The notes under the pieces were generated by a model. The model ran no database searches and had not been told where the DNA came from. It was given only the letters and a program-made list of their open reading frames with translations. A DNA stretch of 64,000 bases from Telopea speciosissima (Eukaryota; Streptophyta; Magnoliopsida; Proteales; Proteaceae). The stretch spans positions 52,557,878 to 52,621,877 of the forward strand of contig NC_057926.1 of the NCBI RefSeq assembly GCF_018873765.1, given 5' to 3'. Shown piece after piece: positions 50,566-61,885 of the stretch (the first letter of the stretch is position 1; each line of letters opens with the position of its first letter). Made by a program: the position numbers and the translations under genes.

Positions 50566-50730
50566 GATGTTTTCTGCCTGAGAGCGCATAGGGGCTTAGG
50601 CTGTGCCCAGTCACATGGGGCAGAATGTGCCGATCATTTTGGCCATTCAGGGGGCAGGGCGGTCATTTCGCCCACCCCCATGTATCTAGGCACATTCGGC
50701 AGCCCTAGCGCAGATAACATTTCCCCTTAA
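50566..50730. mobile_element. GC-rich foldback element
   Basis: It opens GATGTTTTCTGCCTGAGAGC and closes GCAGATAACATTTCCCC. The inner blocks GCTGTGCCCAGTCACATGGG and CCCCATGTATCTAGGCACA pair with each other. Confidence 0.65.
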
Positions 50731-50814
50731 TTTTATCCTTCCAACTATTGCAATTCATTTATATCCATTACATCGTCTTGGCTATTTTGTTTGTACAAAT
50801 ATTATAATTTTTTT

Positions 50815-51003
50815 ATGGGAGAAAGAACGCCACCTTATTGCATAGCGCGGTGTGTTTCTGCACCCAGACACGGCCACACGAAAAATGACCAACGCACCCT
50901 TGTCCTTTCCGTCTTTCCATGGGTGATGCACTAATCATTTCGTACACGGCTGTCTGGGCGCAACCACACGCTGCGCTGCATGACTAGGTGACACCCCTTT
51001 TCC
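50815..51003. mobile_element. GC-rich foldback element beside the tRNA gene
   Basis: The left arm is GGGAGAAAGAACGCCACCTT and the right end is GACTAGGTGACACCCCTTTT. Between them are GCACCCAGACACGG and, inverted, GGCTGTCTGGGCGC. It ends about 55 bp before tRNA-Leu. Confidence 0.65.
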
Positions 51004-51058
51004 CTTTTTTTATTGTTTACTCATTAAAAAAATATTGGTACTTCTAAGAAACCATCAT

Positions 51059-51098
51059 GTTGAGATGGCCGAGTTGGTCTAAGGCGCCAGATTAAGGT

Positions 51099-51131
<33 letters not shown>

Positions 51132-51139
51132 TCTCAACA
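51059..51139 (+). tRNA. tRNA-Leu (anticodon AAG)
   Basis: GTTGAGA at the start pairs with TCTCAAC at 51132-51138, followed by discriminator A. The D arm contains GGCCGAGTTGGTCTAAGGC. The anticodon arm is CCAGA-TTAAGGT-TCTGG with AAG at the centre. The long variable arm expected of class II tRNAs is present, and the T arm is GTGGGTTCAAATCCCAC. There is no intron. A TTTT Pol III terminator lies directly downstream (51141-51144). All stems appear intact. Confidence 0.95.
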
Positions 51140-51144
51140 ATTTT

Positions 51145-51242
51145 GTATTTTTACTTTAGAATATTTGATTTCCTTGCCACTTCAAGAATGCAATTTTATA
51201 TTTTTACTTTAATATTGATTTCCTTGCCACTTCAAGAATGCA
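51145..51242. repeat. 50-bp tandem duplication next to tRNA-Leu
   Basis: GATTTCCTTGCCACTTCAAG recurs 50 bp later (51167 and 51217), with the preceding TTTTTACTTTA also repeated. Confidence 0.7.
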
Positions 51243-51554
51243 TGTATTCTATTTTTTAATATATATATTTTTTCTTTCCTAAGGATTCATGTCCTATCAA
51301 TCTTTTACTAGGGTGTACCTTATAAACGATGCGCCACATCGGCATTCAGATGCAATGATAAATAGGCTAGGGTTCTCACACGGAGAACAAGTATGGATAA
51401 AGAAGCTAGTCCAACCCCATCCATCTTTCTCCCCCTTCTTATTTTGGGTTTCTTTTTTTTTTTTTTTTTAGAATTACTTTATTTAATATGAAAAAAATAA
51501 TGATATTTAAAAGGTGTACAACGTGGGATGAGTGGTAATGAAATAAATTGAAAG

Positions 51555-52025
51555 GGTTTTTTTTTTTTTGGGTGCTAAAGAAAATTTCATTAAGATTAGG
51601 AATTACATTACGGGATGCTCTCAGATTTACAAAAAGAGAGCTTAGAAATCTTAGTTGTAGTGATATAGTTATGAACTATAGCTACTTGATTCCTATATAC
51701 TTTAGTAATTAGAAAAGCAGTAAAAGAACTTGAAACAAAAAACTATCAAGGCCATACCAAAGAACATTCAAAGGAAAGACAATCTTCTAATTGTTGTGAG
51801 TCCATCCATATTTCTAAATGTTAAATGCTTGATGCCTTTTTCGAGTGTAGTCCTGACACTATCTTCAATTGCTTTGATCTCTGCTTCAACGATTGAACCT
51901 AAAGATCCATAATCACAACTGATGTTAATTTGATCATCATTGAGAAATAGACAATAAGCCCAACACATCTCTTTGGTGGATTGAAGGAAACTGCCATCAG
52001 TGATAAGAAGAGAATGATCCACCGT
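51555..52025 (-). mobile_element. LINE-derived RNase H domain relic with A tail
   Basis: On the minus strand a frame reads LLITDGSFLQSTKEMCWAYC, then GSIVEAEIKAIEDSV and TLEKGIKHLTFRN. It carries the first Asp and the helix Glu of an RNase H-like fold; a third Asp is only loosely placed. It runs into a 13-A tail (51557-51569 as T). A second T-run at 52138-52149 suggests another retroposed piece just upstream. Confidence 0.5.
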
Positions 52026-52149
52026 TGCAATTAATTGGATTAGGGATGTTTGTGGAGAATCAGAACAAGTGTTATCATGATTGAGGGTTTAGTAGTAGCA
52101 AACCACTGTGAAATTAAAAAAAATAAATGATGAGGGTTTTTTTTTTTTA

Positions 52150-53117
52150 TTGAAAATAAACGAATTCCTCTCAAATCAAATGAAAAATATTACTATATAA
52201 CCAAGGGTTAAGAAAGACTTAAGATCTGATTTTGAGAACTGAGGGGGTGAAAAAGATTCAGAATAAGATCATGAAAGGATGTACTGATCAAGAATTCTGG
52301 TCTCAGTCCCAGTAGCTTAAATTCTTTTAGAGTAGAGGCAACTAAAGAACAAATGCCAAACTGTTTCATTGTATGAAGAACAGAGAGAGCGAGTAGGATA
52401 AACATGAGGAATGAAATGATGAATAATGTCTTTGGTTAGAAGTCCATTATTTAAACATTTTCATAGAGATTGAAATTTATAATCTAAGAAATATAATTGT
52501 TAGACATAGTGTTATGATGCAATATGATATATTAAGAGAGTTATGGAGAGGTAGATGGTTCTTGAACTAGATTAAATATGACCACTTGAATTCATCCATT
52601 TGAGTATAGCATTTTAAATAAGCTCTTCATAGTATCATATATCATAGAGTTCAACCTTTGAATAAATAATGTATAATTTTATATTCTTCTTTGATAAATA
52701 AAATAATGGGGAAGAAGACTCCTTTGCATGGAAAACAACTGTGAACTCAAAGTTGGTATAATATAATTTAGTGGATGAAAAGGATCTAATGGCAATAAAG
52801 ATGTTGACCCAAATAATTTCAAACAATCATGTCCATAAATATCTAGATTTGTTTCTAAATTATTAATTTTGTTTAAAAAGACCTAAAATTCATTGGTAAA
52901 TTTTTTTGTACCCAAATCCCCTCATTGGACATTTTGTAGAATTTGAATAATTTTAGCTATCTCCTTTTGGTGTTCTTTTTGTTGTATATAAAGTCTTTAA
53001 TAATGTTAAGCATACCATTTTGGGGGCATTTATTTCTTTCGAGTGTGGAGTTCTTGCATGGACAATTTAGGGAAAATCTGTGGGCAATATAATCTAGTTC
53101 TACAATATATCAGAATA
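52150..53117. other. intergenic DNA, no gene seen
   Basis: AT-rich, with possible further retroposed sequence next to the T-run at 52138-52149. Nothing could be identified. Confidence 0.3.
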
Positions 53118-53362
53118 GATGGGGCTGAAATTTTGTCAAACTTCAATGGAAATTGAATTGGTCAAGTGGCAAAACAAAATATTGAAAGATTTCAGTACAC
53201 AAAAAAAAAGACGCAAAGAAAACTTGATCGGTGCACGCACATATATGAGAGAATATATGATTGAAATTGAGTTTGAAATTTGGCACATGACCAATCAAAA
53301 CCATTCCTCGAATACTCAACAATCAAAAATTCTATTTGATCCTTCCACGTGGCAAAACTAGG
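53118..53362. repeat. MITE-like repeat, CCACGTGG family, copy b
   Basis: Shares GGGGCTGAAATTTTGT, CAAGTGGCAAAACA, GAAATTTGGCACATGACC and CCTTCCACGTGGCAAAACTA with 37981-38330. The left end is missing. Confidence 0.55.
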
Positions 53363-54270
53363 GTGTCTGTCCATAGATTTCTTTTCAAATCGCCCATCTA
53401 GAAAAACTTTCACCATTTCATTTTTGGCAAGCTCTCATCTTTTTTTTATTTATTTGGGAGGGGGGGTCAGGATTGAGTAAAAGCATGAGTGTTAGCTACT
53501 CCCCAATCTTTGAGTGCTTTACTAAATTGGCGAAACAATCTCAATAATTTCATGTTATAATGGAGGATACGCCTATAAGTGCTTTTAAGAAAAGTAGAAT
53601 GGAGACATGATGCTCTTTCTTAAATAAACAGAGTTAACTAAAGAGCGTCTCAGAGCTCAAGGTTCCGCTACTACAAGTCTCCCAAGTTTTAAAGCTACAA
53701 CCAACAGGTTACAATAGTGCAACCTAACCGTAGTGCCAAGGCGCTCGCCCACTTAAATAAATAGTTGACTAAAATCCTATTATATATCTAATACAGAAAG
53801 TTAAGTATATTAAACAAAGAGTATTTTAAAGAACAAGTTCTATCGAAGAATAAAAGCATGAGTACGCATCTTGGTGACATTTGACCCTAACCAACCAATT
53901 AAATATGAAAAAAAAACCCTCATCCACACCTATAAAAAACCTTATGCATTTGTTTATTACTATTTTCAAGTAATTATCTCTAATATATCGATGAAATCAT
54001 AGTTTTGATATACATATAAAATTTATTGAATTGAACTATAAGATATTGAATCAAAGTATTTGTTTAAAGAGGCATTATTATAAAGGTTAGTGTTTCCTTA
54101 ATAACCCATTAAGATATTCTTATGTAAATGGCCCTAAAAGTATGCCATGTGGCAGTTTAGTTTTATATCAAATTCGAGGATACATTGTCCACAATACCCT
54201 TAAACTTGTGCAATAAGTTTCAGTCCAAAATCCAAATGCATTATACTATGTGGCAAAAATCAATAGGTCA
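53363..54270. other. intergenic DNA, no gene seen
   Basis: AT-rich; no supported feature. Confidence 0.3.
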
Positions 54271-54284
54271 ATCTTGATCAAGAT

Positions 54285-54553
54285 ACAAACAACCGCTAGT
54301 TCGATTGGTTGGAGGCATTGCAAGTTGAGTGCATGCCCCCCATGACGTCAAGGAATCGACTCTCCTGGATTGCATATTGTGCCAAAAAGGCACCCCCTCT
54401 CTCCCTCCTCCCCCCCTCCCCTCCCCTTCCCTCCCCTCCCCTCCCCTCCCCTCTTAGTTGTAGATTGCAGGCTTGTCTTAGACTCTTAGCCTTCCCCCTT
54501 AGCTTGTAGTTGGCCTGTGGGCCTTTGAGTAGGACAGATCAAAAAACAAAAAA
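54285..54553 (+). mobile_element. SINE with target duplication and A-rich tail
   Basis: ATCTTGATCAAGAT (54271-54284) and ATCTTGATCTAGAT (54554-54567) flank it with one mismatch. The head has A-box-like TAGTTCGATTGG and B-box-like GGAATCGACTCTCC, and the tail is AAAAAACAAAAAAA. An internal CCCTC-type tandem run (54396-54452) has expanded. Confidence 0.7.
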
Positions 54554-54599
54554 ATCTTGATCTAGATTTAGATAGCTAAAGAAGAGATCCAATTACTGG

Positions 54600-56840
54600 T
54601 GAGCCAAATGATCAAATTTGGCATATAGTTAACTCATTTAGTCCCCTTATAAATCCAATGGTTAGAATGCCACATCAATCCTTTAGTTTGACAACTAGAC
54701 ATGAGAGAAAATCCACAAGATAAGAAACTATATTGTAGATAAGCTTTCACTTTGAGGACTTTGTAGGTAACAATCTCTATTAACAGACCAAGTAAATGGT
54801 AAGTACAAATCTCATAATTTTTGATAAGTGGAGGAAAGGTAAGTAAAAGTGTGCAATTGGTGAACTATCACCATAGCATTCACATGTGAAAAAAAGAGAA
54901 AAATGGTGTCAAATCATAGTACCCCAAAATGGCAATCCTTGAGAGTTTAGCACCCCATGGTATGAAGTGTTAGATCAAAAAGTTGCAACATTTATGCCTC
55001 ATAGACATCATCCATCTCTTTGTAAGGTCTTCTTTCCCATTTAAGCAAACGAGAGGAGGTTCTTTGAGCAAGCAAAATGGAGGAGCGCACCAATGAAGTG
55101 CAATGGAATGGTTTCGTATGTAGAAGTGCAATGAGGCCATTTCATGTGAAAATGAGAGGGTTAGAGAAAGAGGGTACTAGTGTATCCTCCCCCGACGGTT
55201 AGAGAACCTTTTCCATGAGCAAATATAGGACTAAATAGTTAAGGAAAAATCTTGTTTTAACCAATGTTAGTGAAAAAGGAATGGAGAGAGTTTTTTTTTA
55301 TTTTTTGGCACCGTAGGTAAAAGAAAAACATATCTTTCTAGGGTCATAATGCTTTGCCCCCTATTGTATGAAATCGATAATACCTTATATACTGTTCCTG
55401 ATATTTTCATACCATCTGAACCCCGCGATGATTAAGGAACTCTCCCTTGATTGAGGCCGAAGGAAAACTACCTCTAAGAGAAATTGTAATCATTCCTTAT
55501 TGCCTTTTAGTGTGACAATCATTGTTTTTTTTTTGCAAAGGATAAATCATGTCATTTACATATGTACTCGAAAAATATGCCGAGTAATGACAACTTTTGA
55601 TAATAACACTTTGACAAGTCATTTTTAATTTAAAAAAAAAAAAACATTTTCTTTGACCCTTATCTTAAATAAATTTTGAGAATAAAAAGCGGGCAATCAA
55701 AAGAGTATTTAAACTTTTCATTTCACCATTTTGATGACAATAAAATACACCAAACTAGAATTGCAGGATATCCACAAATCTACAAAATTGCCCAAGTTTT
55801 TAATAACTTCTCTAAATTGTATTATATTTTATATTTTGATTTTCTTATTGATACCTTTCAAGGTATCAAATATTTTGTAATTTTTTTTTGCCTTTTTAAT
55901 AAAAGATAATTTTTTAATGAAAGTAAATCATGCTATTTCACATCTATTACTAAAATATACGATAACTTTTGATGATGACATAATGATAAGACAATTTCAA
56001 ATTATTTCTAAATCTTTTTATCCTTAATTTAAATAATATTTAAGAATAAAACAAAGGACAATCAAAATAAATATCGAGTTTTAAATTCACCTACAGCGGT
56101 GTTATATATTATACAATTTTGTTTATTTTTTATGCACGGTGAAAATTTCTTCCTCCAATTTATCACGCTTGTCGTGAATATTTAACTTGCACAGGGTATT
56201 ATCCATCCATGTGACACGTAGAAAAACCTCTTCCCTATGCAAGGTGGGGAATACGATTTCTACTGTATTTTGTCTTATTATACTAACTACACATCTACGT
56301 GTACATCGACCTCATACCTACTCGTGCACTAGAAGATGTTAAAGTATGAAACTTTCAAGTTACTATGCCACGTGGTGGGAGATCATTGGATAAAAACCTA
56401 TCTCCAGAAAAACCCGTGACGTGTCAGACACGTGGAGCCCTCCCCAAATAAAAAAACAAATTTAAATTGTCCAAATCGCTCGGTTGTTTAATAAATAGTG
56501 ACGGTTTCTTTACTCTTTTCGTACAGTGTAGTATTTATGCCATCTAATGACAAAAACACCCACAATCTTCAACTATAAATAAAAAAATATCCATGTAGAC
56601 ACGTGTCGTTAATCATTAACTTTAACGGCCCAAATCCAGTTCCGAGTTCCGAGTTCCGACAAGATATAGAGAGAATGGAAGAAGTGAAGAACTGTGGAAG
56701 TGACACGTTAAAAAGCGCACTTGTGCGTGTTGCGCATCTGGTTCCCTCGCCCATGTGCAAGGTGATGAAATAGTTCTTTTACGCACCCCGGCGTAACTTA
56801 AGCTAAGCTGGACTTAATTAAACTTAAATCTAAGGTTACT
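54600..56840. other. intergenic DNA upstream of MAP70
   Basis: AT-rich with no supported gene. The stretch 55150-55210 (AGGGTACTAGTGTATCCTCC) resembles 47870-47895, a minor repeat. Confidence 0.35.
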
Positions 56841-56854
56841 ACTAATGTAATACA

Positions 56855-56985
56855 CTCTCTCCTTCTCTCTCTCTCTCTCTCTCTGTCTGTTTCACGCAGT
56901 AGCCTCTGCTTAACAGCAAAGCGTCTATTCTAGCAAGCAATTTTGTTTTTAAAATTAAAACTTCATTCTCTGAAGCATTCTTCAC

Positions 56986-57018
<33 letters not shown>

Positions 57019-57366
57019 CAAATTTTTAGAAAGAGGTAGAAACAGTAGGCAGAGACGAAGCCGATTTAAAGCAGAAATATAAGAGAGAGAAGCAAAAGCA
57101 TTTCCTTTCTCTCTCTAGACTTCACAAAATCTGTCTCTTGTATTCGTTGCAGAGGAAGAAAGCGAAACAACGAACTACTCAACGGCTCTTCTCTTCTCTT
57201 CTCTCTCTCTCTCTTGCTGTTGTAGTTTCTCTCTCTAAATCTAGCGATCGAAAGGTACCAGCTGGAAAGTGGAAATAGAAGATTTGTGTATAGGAGAAAC
57301 CCTAATCTTCGAGTGGTTGAAGATTTGGGGATTTTGTTGCATTCGGATGTGAGTGTCAGATCCATC
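56855..57366 (+). promoter_or_regulatory. probable 5' leader or promoter-proximal region of MAP70
   Basis: CT and GA microsatellites (56862-56885, 56986-57011, 57180-57215) precede the MAP70 start codon, a common feature of plant 5' leaders. No transcription start could be fixed. In-frame ATG codons exist upstream (57286), but the conserved protein starts at 57367. Confidence 0.4.
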
Positions 57367-60300
57367 ATGGCCGATTTTTACGGCGACAGTGTTAGTCCAG
57401 CAACACCAGAGTTGAGTTACAGCGGTGGCGTTGGCAATGGGCGTTCGGTGGTGAATGATGGTGCTGTTCCGGCAATTTCGCCGATGCCGATGGCTCCATT
57501 GACGATTTCAGGATCGTTTAAGGAAGGGAAGACGTCGGCGAGGAGGAGGACGTCGGTGAGGCCGAGTTTGGATGCGGATGACTTTATAAATCTGTTGCAC
57601 GGTTCGGATCCGGTGAAAGTTGAGCTTAATCGGTTGGAGAATGAAGTTAGAGGTGGGAATGCGATTTGATCTAGTCGTTTTTTAGGCGATTTGTGGTTGT
57701 TCTGAGGGTGATTTGCGAAGATAAGTTCGTATCTTTTGTAAATTTTTGGACTTTTTACTTGTTGTTTTGCAGACAAGGATCGAGAATTAGGGGAAGCTCA
57801 GGCGGAGATCAAGGCATTAAGATTGTCGGAACGCCTGAGAGAAAAGGCTGTTGAAGATGTCAGTTCTCATTTTCTCATACTATTTTTTTTTAATAATATT
57901 GTGTGTGAGTAGAGTTATATTTTATATATTTTTAGGATCAGTGTTTTCATTTATCAGCTACTAGCTGGAGTTAATTTTTTAGCAGTTCAATTTGAGTTAT
58001 AGTTAGTTTTGAATTCTATAATTATGCTGACTTTTTGAACTGTATTGAAGTTTTCTGATTTATGTGAAAATTTAGTGCCATCAATATTCAACATGTAAGC
58101 TTTGATTTTACCAGAAGAAAAATTCACTTGGATGCCTTGTTGTCGCATTGATTTCTTCTGTTTTTCGTTCTATTCCAAATAGTATGTACGCAGGTGGGAA
58201 GAAGGGGGGGGGGGCGAAAATTTTATGTTTGCATTTGTCCATTCTTTGGTGATTCAGTAGATGTTTCTGTTATTAACTATTTTTTTCCTTGTTTTCTTTA
58301 ATATATGCCATATTTTTTGAAGTTTTTTTTCAAATGGTTAATTTGATCTATTCCTGCTTCCACTTCCCCCCCCCCCCCCCCCTCTTTTTTTTTTTGGATT
58401 TTTGGGAACGAATTGATTAATGTCTCAAAAGATTAAATCTTGTGCATTTCATCTGTATTCAGTGTGAAGAAAAAAATGCCTTTTTATTTGTTTGCATCTC
58501 GTGTTGTTTTCAGTGATTTAATCCAACACCATGTTCTACTAATGTGATAATTTTGAATTGCTGCAATTCCTCAAGTCAAATAAAGGTGCAGTGGTTTTAA
58601 TATTGCATCACTCAATGTTTTGGGAGGTCATAATAAAGCAGTTAAAGGACTAGATTTGTTTCTTTTAGAGTTGGGGTATTCTTTTAAGTTTGACATAGCT
58701 TATCATCATTCTGTACGTTATTTGTGTTTATGGTATTCCTATGTGCTCTTGCTTTGTTTTCCCATATTTTGTTGGTTTTTTTAATGCCAAAACAGTTGAT
58801 TATTTAGGTTTCCTTGTTGTCAAAACAATTTAGGGATTTACTTTTTCTTTATTATCCAGAATTTGATCTAGGTTATCACCCTTTTATTGGCAAGTCCTGC
58901 ATTTTGTTATGCCTGAGCAATTTTTCTTTTTAAGAATGGTACTGACTCTGTTTTTCCATGTGTTGTTGGTTATCTCTTAGCTCACTGAAGAATTGTCGAA
59001 GGTGGAGGAGAAACTCAAATTAACAGAATCCCTTCTAGAAACCAAAGTAATGCATGGAACTATTATTTATTAATTGTAATTTACTTTTTTATTTCCCAGA
59101 TTGTAAGTATGCCTGATTTGCTGGTACTCTTGTGCAGAATCTTGAAATTAAAAAAATCAACGATGAGAAGAAGGCCTCCATGGCTGCTCAGTTTGCAGCA
59201 GAAGCCACACTTCGAAGGGTTCATGCTGCTCAGAAGGATGATGATATGCCACCTATTGAAGCTATTCTTGCACCACTGGAGGCAGAGCTCAAGCTTGCTC
59301 GGCAAGAGGTATGCTGTCCTTACTCTGACATGCTCTGTCATTCCATCTTGTGAATGAAACACTCCTAATAGGTGGGAAAAGTATACCAAGAATAAGCCAT
59401 TATTTATAATCTTTGGTGGTTCATTGCAGATTGCAAAGCTACAGGATGACAACAAGGCATTAGATCGCCTTACTAAATCAAAAGAAGCAGCTTTACTTGA
59501 AGCAGAGAGGACTGTTCAATTTGCCTTGGCCAAGGCTTCAATGGTGGATGATCTTCAGAATAAGAATCAAGAGTTAATGAAGCAGATTGAAATTTGTCAG
59601 GTATATTAGAACCATTTATTATTTTCCTTTTAATGTCATAAGAATTCAAAATAGTCAATCTTCCTATCAATGATGATGAATTTATTAATCACCATGTGAT
59701 TTTCTCACCATGTGATTTTCTCTCTCTATTTTATACATAAACTAGGAAGAAAATAAAATTTTGGACAAAATGCACCGCCAAAAGGTTGCAGAGGTTGAAA
59801 AGCTTAGCCAAACTGTAAGGGAGCTTGAGGAGTCTGTTCTGGCAGGTGGTGCTGCTGCAAATGCTGTGAGGGATTACCAACGGAAAGTTCAGGAAATGAA
59901 TGTAATGTGCTTGTCTTTTATATGATTATCGACCTAGATTTGACTTTTTACTAGAACTTTATTTCCTGACTAATATTGTCTATAGTGTACCCTCAATTAT
60001 GAGTTGGTTGATCTATGTTCTGCAGGAGGAGAGGAAAACACTTGACAGGGAACTAGCCCGTGCTAAGGTGACAGCAAATAGGGTGGCAGTAGTGGTAGCA
60101 AATGAATGGAAAGATGCTAATGACAAAGTGATGCCTGTCAAACAGTGGCTTGAAGATCGAAGATTCTTGCAGGTATTGCCTTTTCTTAGCTTCGGTTTCT
60201 GTTTTGACTGTTGTTCTATCCCTGTCCAAAGGGTTATTCAGATTTTCTTGGATCAACTGTTGTAACTCCACTAAAATTGTCTTTGCAGGGAGAAATGCAA

Positions 60301-61275
60301 CAACTTCGAGAAAAACTTACAATAGCTGAGCGAACTGCAAAATCTGAAGCACAATTGAAAGTACAAATTTGGTTTTACTGCAATTTCTGCCTGCACATAT
60401 CAGTCTCAAGTCTCAATTATCTTTGAAAGAAAGTTTAAAATTTATTTTTGTGTACTATTCAGGAAAAATATCAACTGAGGCTCAAAGTCCTTGAAGAGGG
60501 GTTGAGACCATCCTCCAACTGTAGCAATCGATCTACGCCGGAGGGGAGAAGTGTGAGCAATGGTCCATCACGTCGTCAGTCCCTAGGTGGGGCTGATAAT
60601 GTCTTGAAATTGACCTCCAATGGTTTTTTACCTAAGAGACCTCCATCCCCTCAGTTGCGGTCTTCACATTCTTCTAGTACAAGTACAGTATTGAGGCATG
60701 CCAAAGGGACATCAAAGTCATTCGATGGGGGCACAAGGTCGTTAGACAGGGGTAAGGTCATGTCAAATGGAACAAGCCCCAACTTCTCCCTTAACAAATC
60801 TACTGATGCAAGCAGAGACAGTGAGGTAGTCAACAATTGGAAAGGAAACCCAGATGAGAAACCAAATGAGTTCCCAACAGTTGATACAGAAGATACTGTC
60901 TCCGGAGTATTATATGACATGTTACAGAAAGAGGTTATTTCTTTGAGGAAAGCCGGCCATGAAAAGGATCAAAGTCTTAAGGACAAGGATGATGCTATTG
61001 AGGTGCTTGTGCTTGCTTTATCTGTGTTACTCTGCTGATGAGTTTAAGCCCTCATCTAATTTTGTGTTATGTTTCAGATGTTAGCGAAGAAGGTAGATAC
61101 TTTGACCAAAGCAATGGAAGTTGAGGCCAAGAAGATGAGAAGGGAAGTAGCTGCCATGGAAAAGGAGGTAGCAGCCATGCGTGTCGAAAAAGAGCATGAT
61201 AATAGGGCTAAGAGATTTGGTAGTTCCAAGGGGCCTGTAAATAGTTCTCAGCTGCTTTCTGGAAGGTATTTATGA
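57367..61275 (+). CDS. MAP70: microtubule-associated protein 70 (MAP70), C-terminal end unresolved
   Basis: Coding exons are 57367-57652, 57773-57858, 58981-59046, 59138-59308, 59430-59600, 59746-59901, 60026-60172, 60289-60360, 60463-61002 and 61078-61265. All are GT-AG and in phase, for about 627 codons. Recognised blocks are RPSLDADDFINLLHGSDPVK, EKLKLTESLLE, AAQFAAEATLRRVHAAQKDD, AANAVRDYQRKVQEMN, VAVVVANEWKD, NGPSRRQSLGGADN and MEVEAKKMRREVAAMEKEV. MAP70s are plant-specific coiled-coil proteins that bind cortical microtubules and influence cell-wall patterning. The protein is coiled coil apart from the Ser-rich exon 9 middle. After LLSGR the family normally has about ten more residues. 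Retaining the last intron gives GRYL and a stop at 61273-61275; the true last exon may lie further on. Confidence 0.93.
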
Positions 61276-61569
61276 TTGTATATTCTGTCTGTATGGTCAA
61301 TGAATTTTACCAAATTAACTGTGCTATTTCTGACCATTCTGAACTAGAACATGGTGGATGATTTGATTTCTGTAATCAATCACATAAGTTGAACGCATGA
61401 TAGCATGTTTGGTTTTATATGTCACTATGACCGTTGAACTTTCAATATGAGTATTGTTTACACGATCATTTTGTGCGTCTGATGTGCCTCTTTGTTTTGT
61501 ATCTTGTGGAGATTTTCTATTGGTGAAAGTTTTTGTGGTCTGCAACCCACAGACAAAATTGGTGGGTGG

Positions 61570-61885
61570 GCGCAGCTGTTTCACCACATGGAAGAGTGAT
61601 GTGGCAATTTTGACCGTCGGATATTTAGGAAATGGACTCTAGGTCACATGTCAAATTTCAGCCTACAAGTCTATCAGTTACTGCCATCTACTCCCGTGTA
61701 TGTCCATGCACCCCTTGTAGTCCCGTGCGTCCTTTTGGTAGTCTTGGATTTTTTCAATGCTTTGTCTTGCCATGTGGCAGGCTCCAATTGGGCTGAATCT
61801 TAACATGTGAGGGGAATTTTGGGGCTACCTATCCATTAAATTTCGGCCCCATATGATCTGCCACGTGGCAGATCTATGTGCCCAC
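61570..61885. mobile_element. MITE-like repeat, CCACGTGG family, copy c (reverse orientation)
   Basis: It opens TTTCACCACATGGAAGAGTG and closes GGCCCCATATGATCTGCCAC followed by GTGGCAGATC. Read on the reverse strand these match the right and left ends of 37981-38330. It lies just beyond MAP70 exon 10, in its last intron or 3' flank. Confidence 0.6.

Noticed and set aside
57286..57366. Upstream in-frame start for MAP70 at 57286
   Set aside because: The family normally starts with a short MAD or MSD-type N-terminus, matching the ATG at 57367. The extra 27 residues look like 5' leader.
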